A DNA stretch of 64,000 bases from Thermothelomyces thermophilus ATCC 42464 (Eukaryota > Ascomycota > Sordariomycetes > Sordariales > Chaetomiaceae). Position 1 is the first letter of the stretch. Each line of letters begins with the position of its first letter. The stretch is from positions 10,540,001 through 10,604,000 of the forward strand of contig NC_016472.1 in assembly GCF_000226095.1 (NCBI RefSeq). The letters are read 5' to 3'. Under the pieces are notes generated by a model. The model had not been told where the DNA came from. It did no database searches and worked only from the letters and a program-made list of their open reading frames with translations. Made by a program: the position numbers and the translations under genes. This document shows, piece by piece, positions 57,705-64,000 of this stretch.

Positions 57705-60431
57705 ATGCGTCGTCTCTCGCTCCGGTCGCTCCTTGCCGTCTCGACGCTGGTCTCGGGCATCGCGGCCAGTGTGGACCTGGATCACCAAGGATCCGATGCC
57801 TCGACGTTGACCGGGAGCCCCAAAGTTGTCACCACCGTGGTCATCACCAAGACGCTCACTACCTGTCCGTCTTCCTCGGCTGTCTGCTCCGACTCGACCG
57901 GGTCCGCATCACTGCCTCCGAGCTCGACAGCCGGCTCGCGCACCGAATCGTCAGCGTCGTCCATCAGCTCTCCATCCTCCAGCTCCACCAGCAGCGCCCC
58001 GTCCAGCGCGTCGTCCGGCTCGTCGTCCGGCTCGTCGTCCAGCACAAGCAGCAGCAGCGCTGGCGTCCCCGCCTGCACCGACTTCTGGCTCGAAAATATC
58101 AAGCACCAGGGCGTGGCGCCCTTCGCCGGCTCGGGCTACGAGGTCTTCCGCAACGTCAAGGACTACGGGGCCAAGGGAGACGGCGTCTCGGACGACACCG
58201 AGGCCATCAACCGGGCCATCAGCGATGGCAAGCGGTGCGGTCCCGGCTGCACCGGCAGCACCAAGACGCCCGGCCTCGTCTACTTCCCACCCGGCACGTA
58301 CATGGTGTCGGGCCCCATCATCGACTTCTACTACACCCAGCTGATCGGCAACCCGGGGTGCATGCCCGTGCTCAAGGCGACATCCGACTTTGAGGGACGC
58401 TTCCTCCTCGACACCAACCCGTACGGGGACTCGGGTAGCCTGGCCTGGGGCGCCACCAACGTTTTCTGGCGCCAGGTCGCCAACCTGATCATCGACACGA
58501 CCGACGTGCCCGCCGAGACGCTCATCGCGGGCATTCACTGGCCCAGCTCGCAGGCCACGTCGCTGTCCAACATCGTCTTCAGGTCGTCCGCCGCCGAGGG
58601 GACGCAGCACCAGGGCCTGTTCGTCGAGGAGGGCTCGGGCGGCTTCATGGGCGACCTCGTCTTCTTCGGCGGCGCCCAGGCCATGTCCATCGGCAACCAG
58701 CAGTTCACCATGCGCAACATCACCGTCCGCGGGGCCAAGACGGCCGTCCAGCAGCTGTGGTCGTGGGGGTGGACGTACCAGGGCGTGAGCATCCGCGACT
58801 GCGAGGTCGGCTTCGACTTCACCGCCGTCGACCAGGGCGACCTCAAAGTCGGGTCCGTCACCATCCTCGACAGCGAGATCAGCAACACGCCGATCGGCAT
58901 CAAGTACGGCGCCGCCGACACCATCACCACCACCAGCCCCGACGTGCCCAACAACTTCGTCTTTGAGAACCTGCGACTCGACGATGTGCCGACGGCGATC
59001 CGCGGGCCCTCGGGCACCGTCCTGGCCGGCTCGTCCGGCCAGACCGTCATCGAGGCCTGGGGCCGCGGCCACGCGTACACGCCCTCGTCGTCGGGCCCGA
59101 CCTCCTTCGAGGGCCCCGTCGCGCCCAACGCGCGCCCGGCCTCGCTCGTGGCGGCCGCGGAACCGGGCGGGGATGCTGCTGCCTCCTTCTCCTCCTCCTC
59201 CTCCTCCTCCTCCCCCTCCTCCTCCTCCTCCTCCTTCTACCAGCGGTCCAAGCCGCAGTACGAGGACGTGCCAGCGTCCGAGTTCGTCAGCGCCCGGGCC
59301 GCCGGCGCGCGGGGCGACGGCGCCACCGACGACACGGACGCGCTCAACGACCTGTTCGCCTCGGCCGCGGCGGCCGGCAAGATCGTCTTCCTCGACGCCG
59401 GCATGTACGTGGTCACCCGGACGGTGCGGATCCCGCCCGGCTCCCGCATCGTCGGCGAGGCCTTCCCCGTCATCCTCTCGTCCGGCGACTTCTTCGCCTC
59501 CGCCTCGGCCCCCAAGCCGGTCGTGCAGGTGGGCGCCCCCGGCGGCGAGGCCGGCCGTGTCGAGTGGTCCAACACGATCGTGTCGACGCGCGGCTCGCAG
59601 CCGGGCGCCATCCTGATCGAATACAACCTCGACTCCTCATCCTCCTCCTCCTCTTCCTCCTCCTCCGAGCCCTCGGGGCTCTGGGACGTGCACGCGCGCG
59701 TGGGCGGGTTCGCCGGGTCGGAGCTGCAGCTGGCGCAGTGCGCCAAGACGCCCGAGACGGCCATCACGGCCGACAACCTGCCGAGCGGGTGCGTGGCGGC
59801 GTTCCTGACGATGCACGTCACGCGGTCGGCGGCGGGCCTGTACATGGAGAACTGCTGGCTGTGGGTGGCGGACCACGACCTCGAGGAGGGCGCCGACAAC
59901 CGGCAGATCTCGGTGTACGCCGGGCGCGGCCTGCTCGTCGAGGGCACCCGCGGCCCGCTGTGGCTGGTCGGCACCAGCGTCGAGCACCACCAGCTGTACG
60001 AGTACCAGCTCGTCGAGGCCGCCGACGTCTACATGGGCCAGATCCAGACCGAGACGGCCTACTACCAGCCCAACCCGGACGGCCGCCTGCCCTTCCCGGC
60101 GCTCGAGGCCTACCACGACCCGGTCCTGGCCGAGGGCGAGTCCGGCTGGGGCCTGCGCGTCGTCGACAGCGAAGGGGTGCTGGTGTACGGCGCCGGCCTG
60201 TACAGCTTCTTCGACAACTACGACGTCAACTGCATCCAGATCGGCCAGGGCGCCCGCTGTCAGAGGCGCATCTTCAGCCTCGAGGGCGCCAACCGGAACG
60301 TGCGCGTGTACAACCTCAACACGGTCGGCACCAACAAGATGATCACTGTGGACGGGGTGGACGTGGCCAACTATGAGGACAACATCGACGGCTTCGTCCA
60401 CTCGATCGCGCTGTTCGGCCTGGACGCTTGA
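57705..60431 (+). CDS. GH55 beta-1,3-glucanase, secreted
   Basis: A single exon of 908 aa. It begins with a signal peptide (MRRLSLRSLLAVSTLVSGIA) and a Ser/Thr-rich linker to about residue 122. The first beta-helix domain starts at FWLENIKHQGVAPFAGSG and carries NVKDYGAKGDGVSDDTEAIN at about residue 150. The second starts with SARAAGARGDGATDDTDALN at about residue 528. Twin repeats of this motif are typical of glycoside hydrolase family 55 (exo- or endo-beta-1,3-glucanases such as fungal laminarinases). The enzyme would cleave beta-1,3-glucan outside the cell, for wall remodelling or feeding. Length exceeds the usual 750-800 aa because of the linker and two pure Ser expansions from CTC/TCC repeats (about 59,188-59,235 and 59,633-59,666). 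Very GC-rich, frame intact. Confidence 0.92.
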   Translation: MRRLSLRSLLAVSTLVSGIAASVDLDHQGSDASTLTGSPKVVTTVVITKTLTTCPSSSAVCSDSTGSASLPPSSTAGSRTESSASSISSPSSSSTSSAPSSASSGSSSGSSSSTSSSSAGVPACTDFWLENIKHQGVAPFAGSGYEVFRNVKDYGAKGDGVSDDTEAINRAISDGKRCGPGCTGSTKTPGLVYFPPGTYMVSGPIIDFYYTQLIGNPGCMPVLKATSDFEGRFLLDTNPYGDSGSLAWGATNVFWRQVANLIIDTTDVPAETLIAGIHWPSSQATSLSNIVFRSSAAEGTQHQGLFVEEGSGGFMGDLVFFGGAQAMSIGNQQFTMRNITVRGAKTAVQQLWSWGWTYQGVSIRDCEVGFDFTAVDQGDLKVGSVTILDSEISNTPIGIKYGAADTITTTSPDVPNNFVFENLRLDDVPTAIRGPSGTVLAGSSGQTVIEAWGRGHAYTPSSSGPTSFEGPVAPNARPASLVAAAEPGGDAAASFSSSSSSSSPSSSSSSFYQRSKPQYEDVPASEFVSARAAGARGDGATDDTDALNDLFASAAAAGKIVFLDAGMYVVTRTVRIPPGSRIVGEAFPVILSSGDFFASASAPKPVVQVGAPGGEAGRVEWSNTIVSTRGSQPGAILIEYNLDSSSSSSSSSSSEPSGLWDVHARVGGFAGSELQLAQCAKTPETAITADNLPSGCVAAFLTMHVTRSAAGLYMENCWLWVADHDLEEGADNRQISVYAGRGLLVEGTRGPLWLVGTSVEHHQLYEYQLVEAADVYMGQIQTETAYYQPNPDGRLPFPALEAYHDPVLAEGESGWGLRVVDSEGVLVYGAGLYSFFDNYDVNCIQIGQGARCQRRIFSLEGANRNVRVYNLNTVGTNKMITVDGVDVANYEDNIDGFVHSIALFGLDA
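59188..59235. repeat. (TCC)n repeat encoding Ser in the GH55 gene
   Basis: An almost uninterrupted TCC/CTC triplet run codes a Ser-rich linker between the two beta-helix domains. Confidence 0.9.
59633..59666. repeat. Second (TCC)n repeat in the GH55 gene
   Basis: A shorter TCC/CTC run encodes about twelve Ser in a loop of the second beta-helix domain. Confidence 0.85.
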
Positions 60432-60740
60432 AGGAAAGGGGGGGAAAGTCGTGACTATTATGTTACAGAGAAGAGAAATATATATCAATCAAGGATGGGG
60501 AAGGGAAGTAGAAGGGAGGTGGATGGTTGGAAACAGACATGTCGGGTCTGTCTGGGGATGACTGACGAGCCGGCGCATCGGGGCTGGATGATGAGAGATG
60601 ACCCAATGTTTTGGGATGGTACCTCGGGGTTGTGTGATGTGACAAATATGGGGTAGGGTAGGTCACCAGTTCTTATGTTCCTTTCTCTCCACACGAACGT
60701 TGTCCCGTTAGTACGAGTTGTAGTAAACGTGATCTGGCGG

Positions 60741-60762
60741 CCCCCCCCCCCCCCCCCCCCCC
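60741..60762. repeat. Poly-C run between GH55 and DUF3716 genes
   Basis: Twenty-two consecutive C residues lie in the 378-bp convergent space between the two stop codons. No gene is present there. Confidence 0.95.
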
Positions 60763-60809
60763 GCCGGCCCTTTTGTGTGTGTTCTCTCGGGCGGGTGAAT
60801 AATCTTTCA

Positions 60810-62135
60810 TCAGCTCCGCTGCCAGCCTCGACTGGAGCCTTCGCGCTCCATCAGTCTCTGCAACATGACCCGGTTCATGGCGATCAGCCTGGTTGTCAGG
60901 TCTTCCTTCCACCGGACCAAGTCTTCATGAGCCCGCAGTAGGTTCTCGGTTGACATGCTGCTATACCGCTCGTCCCAGACGCGTACCTCCTCGCCGGGCG
61001 AGAAGGGATCGTGGGGCGGGCCCGGGGATGGGTTTGGCGCAACGGTTGGCGTCGGGGCGGCAGACGTTGTCCCGGCAGCGAGCGCCGCGACGTAGCTCGG
61101 GTGGAGCGGTGCCGAGGCCGTCGGTCCTGGCGCTGCTGCCATTAACGGCTCGAGCTGGTTCTCCAGGGGCAGGGCCGGGGCCGGTCTTTGGGGGGCGGCA
61201 CCCGGGAGGGCTGCAAGGGGGGCCTCCCCCGTGGGCGTGTCTTGCCGAAAGGTGCACAACGAGCCCTGGCGCCCGTACCAGCAGCCGGCGCACGCTCCCC
61301 CCGTCACTTCGGCAACTTCTGGGCTCCGTATCACTACGCAGGCGTTCTTGAAGACGCCGCTTTGCCTGTAGCACTTCCCGCAAGACTCGGAAATAGGCAC
61401 CACGTCTCCCGCGGCCTGCATCAAGTAGGCGACCACGTTCTGCGGTTTTGAATCGTTAAAGATTTGCGTGACGACGGGGATTCGCCTGACTGGCAGCTTG
61501 GCAAGGTACTTGAAGAGCTTGCCGGGCCTTTTGACGAGCTGTCTCGTGAGGTGTGGATACGTTTCTTTGAAGAGCGCAAGGGCAGCTGGGAGAGAGATGG
61601 TCAGCAGCTAGAGAAAGGTAGTGGTAGTGGTACATGACAATCAATAATGATAAAGAATACGTGAAGTCTCACTCTTGGGATATGAAGGGTGCAATGAAAG
61701 GGGAGCAGGGTCGGCTCTTCCAGAGACTGGGTCATCACCGACCGAAAAAGACTGCTCGACGTAACCTCCAGGAACGGGGGAGTCGATGCCATCTTCGGAT
61801 TCGGTCGACTCGCCATCGGTCGGCTCTCTCCGGCGAAACTTTACGGCATAGCCATCGTTGGCGCTGGCAAAGTCGGCCTTCCGTTTTGCCCTCGGCTCGG
61901 GAGCGGGTAGCGCGACGTCGGTGAACCTTCCTCCCGGTGGTTTTGCAGCAGCGGCCCCTCCCGCATCGGAATCGGCTTCGCTTGATGAAGAGTCGGTCGG
62001 TTCTTGGGCTTCTTGCCTGGCCGTAGATGGGTGCCCGGCGGTTTCATTGTCAATTGTGTGAACCGACTCGACGTCAGTGTCAGTCGAATCGTAGTACAAC
62101 TCGGACTCCGATTCCGACGGTATTGGAGGCGGCAT
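60810..62135 (-). CDS. DUF3716-type zinc-binding protein
   Basis: Two exons (minus): 61673-62135 and 60810-61585 (1,239 nt, 412 aa). The 87-bp intron has donor GTGAGA, a GCTGAC branch point and a CTCCCAG acceptor. The N-terminal 150 residues are acidic and Ser-rich with one basic patch (AKRKADFAS) that could be a nuclear signal. Exon 2 begins with a helical segment (LFKETYPHLTRQLVKRPGKL) and then a Cys-rich domain, CGKCYRQSG...CVV...GACAGCWYGRQGSLCTF, matching the spacing of the fungal DUF3716 domain. A Pro/Ala-rich linker and a C-terminal helix (ENLLRAHEDLVRWKEDLTTR) follow. The domain's function is unknown; Cys pairs suggest metal binding. Such genes are often lineage-specific and numerous in filamentous fungi. 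This copy lies about 500 bp from a transposon edge but is intact. Confidence 0.82.
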
Positions 62136-62641
62136 CAGCTCAGACTTTTAGGAGTCTCACTCGTAGTGTTAGGGTACCGAGGTATTCACTTTCACAGACG
62201 AAAATGTTTTTTTTCCCTTGCGCAAATGGCGTCTCCGCGCTTTGAGTCAGATTTAATCGAGTTCTTGCTATTGATGTCGAGAAATAAATAAATGAACACA
62301 GCCGAATGTCGTTCGTGTCCAGGCGCGTGTGCGAACTCAATTGTCAGATACGGTCGCGATCGCGTAATTAGGTCGACAGGGTCAGTCGATGGATCGTTGT
62401 TTGATTCGATGCACTGACCTTCATGAGAGTTGGGTCATAGAAACTAGGGTTAGGGTAAGATGAGCTCTTGCTGTATATCCATGCCCACAACATAATTACA
62501 ATGGAAGAAAATGAGGCAAGAAAGGTAAAGAAATACAAGACCCAGAAAAGTAACAGAGATATTAAACAAAATTGGGTGCATCGAAGCCGTATCAAACAGC
62601 AAGTCACTGGCTTAGCCCGAGAGAGTGCTCTGGTAGGAACC
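62136..62641. other. Upstream region of the DUF3716 gene
   Basis: About 500 bp, AT-richer than the gene, without a recognisable coding region. It contains a short telomere-like GGGTTAGGGTAA at about 62,448-62,459. Confidence 0.5.
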
Positions 62642-64000
62642 TAAGTCGGACCCCCCATATACCGACCACCCCCATTTTCCGACCGCTTGGCAAACCTTGG
62701 CACCCATAACTACCTATCTTCTTCAACCATATATATTACAGACCTGTTCAACCAACTATAATACAGGAAGCCGTTAATTCTACACTTTCTAAGCCACTCT
62801 CTTCGGTAGTAGGGTCCTCTATACGGCTGGCTTCTATCTAGGCCTGGTAATTCTATTTAATCATCGTAAACTGCTCGTTTGGATCTACTATTACCCTCTT
62901 CCTCTTCGACGGCTAGGCTACTTCTAACTATACCTTTAGAGCTTTGTTTTCCTATTATAACTAAGCTAACTTAAAGTCCTTCTAGTCGAAAGCTTTCTTA
63001 ACCTTCTTAAATAGGAGCCTATATATAGAGGGGTGTTAAGTCTTAGTAGATAGGTTAGTTAGCTAACTATATAAGTCTAACTTCCTTTATAATATACTAA
63101 AAATTAGGTTAACGGCTCCTTTTAAAGGCTAAAAGTATTAAATAGATTCCAGAGTCTATATAGAAGCTAGTTATTTATTAGGATTAGTTAGATTATTCGA
63201 ATTTTCTAATAGGAATCTATTTATTAAGGGTTTTATTATATTAACTAGCTATAACCTAGATACCTTCTATCTTATCTTAATATTTTAGGTTATAATAGCC
63301 TCTTTTTAAGCCTTAATAATATACTTAATTATTATCTATTTATCTAAGATAGATAATTCTACCTAGGATATTATATTATTAAAGAGCTTCTAGTAAGTAT
63401 ACTTTAAGAGGGAAAAGACTAATAGATCTAATAGCTAAAGAATATAAAAGATATATAGAGGTAAAAAGAGTAATTGGATATTATTCTTATGATATAGCTA
63501 TATAAAGTTATTAGTTATATAGCTATTATAGCTATCTAATATTAGAAGTTATTATTAGAAACTATCCTCTAGCTAGCTAAAAGGAATAAAGACTTTTTAG
63601 AGCTATTTAACTATAATGGTTTGATTAGTCTAGCCTATTTTTATTATTATAAACCTCCAGTCCTTTAGTTCTATCTTATTAATAGGAAACTATTATTATT
63701 AAAGACTCTTACCCTTAAAGATAATAACTAAGGGGAGGGATATCCCTATTATAGAGATATACTTAAGGAATAAAGTCTAGGTATACAAACTAGGAGCTTT
63801 ATACTAAATTATATACGTTTAGGCACTTCTAATTACTAGACCGTTAGTTCCCTACCCTTCTATAATGCTATATTCATCTATATTCTAATGGTTAGCTAAT
63901 AAGATACCCTTAATAGCTAGGATACTTAGCTATAGCTACTAACTATATATAACTAACTTAGTAACACTATTAATATAGACTAAATCTATCTTATAGACTT
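62642..64000 (-). mobile_element. pogo/Fot1-type DNA transposon, RIP-mutated, cut by window end
   Basis: The left end begins at a TA (62642-62643) followed by a C-rich terminal sequence, AGTCGGACCCCCCATATACC, continuing with GACCACCCCC. From about 62,750 the DNA is AT- and TpA-rich. Minus-strand translation near 63,600-63,850, read through frame damage, resembles the DDE domain of fungal pogo-like transposases (ISLPLVIFKGKSLQQQWFP, then DWRF), and near 62,950-63,010 a Lys-rich transposase tail (FKKVKKAFD). No open frame remains. The other terminal repeat lies outside the window, so the length cannot be given. Confidence 0.72.

Noticed and set aside
62448-62459. Telomere-like GGGTTAGGGTAA
   Set aside because: Only two repeat units, inside gene-bearing sequence; chance occurrence is likely.

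Overview
The window reads as nuclear DNA of a filamentous ascomycete, most likely a Sordariomycete. Genes are GC-rich and carry short GT–AG introns (about 50–250 bp) with CTGAC/CTAAC-type branch points. The gene content (MER3 helicase, GH55 glucanase, DUF3716 protein, PRISE-like reductase) is typical of such fungi. Gene-rich GC-balanced DNA alternates with AT- and TpA-rich transposon DNA full of TAG/TAA codons, the mark of repeat-induced point mutation (RIP).

Left part (1–5.99 kb): a six-exon plus-strand gene (904–3845) fuses a class I terpene synthase to a PRISE-type short-chain dehydrogenase. It is open through 843 codons except for one TAG at 3057–3059. Facing it on the minus strand is the 3' part of a major facilitator (MFS) transporter gene.

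Transposon block (5,996–29,341): a 23.3 kb nested insertion. An outer 7.9 kb Ty3/Gypsy element (218-bp LTRs, target duplication CCTGT) contains a solo LTR (duplication AAATA) and a 7.5 kb Gypsy element C (417-bp LTRs, duplication AGAAT). C contains a 7.5 kb sister element B (451-bp LTRs, duplication GTTAC/GTTAT). All are RIP-mutated. The outer element interrupts exon 2 of the MFS gene, whose 5' part lies at 29,342–30,052. Taking the 23 kb plus one duplication copy out gives four exons in one open frame of 1,902 nt.

Right part (30–62.6 kb): ordinary genes. In order these are a MER3/HFM1 meiotic helicase (minus), a secreted exonuclease/endonuclease/phosphatase-fold nuclease (plus), an unknown protein (minus), a small probable mitochondrial membrane protein (plus), an FAD monooxygenase (minus), a Golgi-type nucleotide-sugar transporter (plus), a large Ser-rich disordered protein (plus), a GH55 beta-1,3-glucanase (plus) and a DUF3716 protein (minus). 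Gaps of 1–4 kb between them show no recognisable gene.

Right edge (62.64–64 kb): a RIP-mutated pogo/Fot1-type DNA transposon that runs out of the window.

How the genes relate: the terpene synthase–reductase fusion and the convergent transporter look like the edge or core of a small terpenoid locus. Its transporter is destroyed by retrotransposons and its reductase half is cut by a RIP-type nonsense change. Intron borders were read by eye; each multi-exon model was checked for GT–AG ends, phase and a total length divisible by three.
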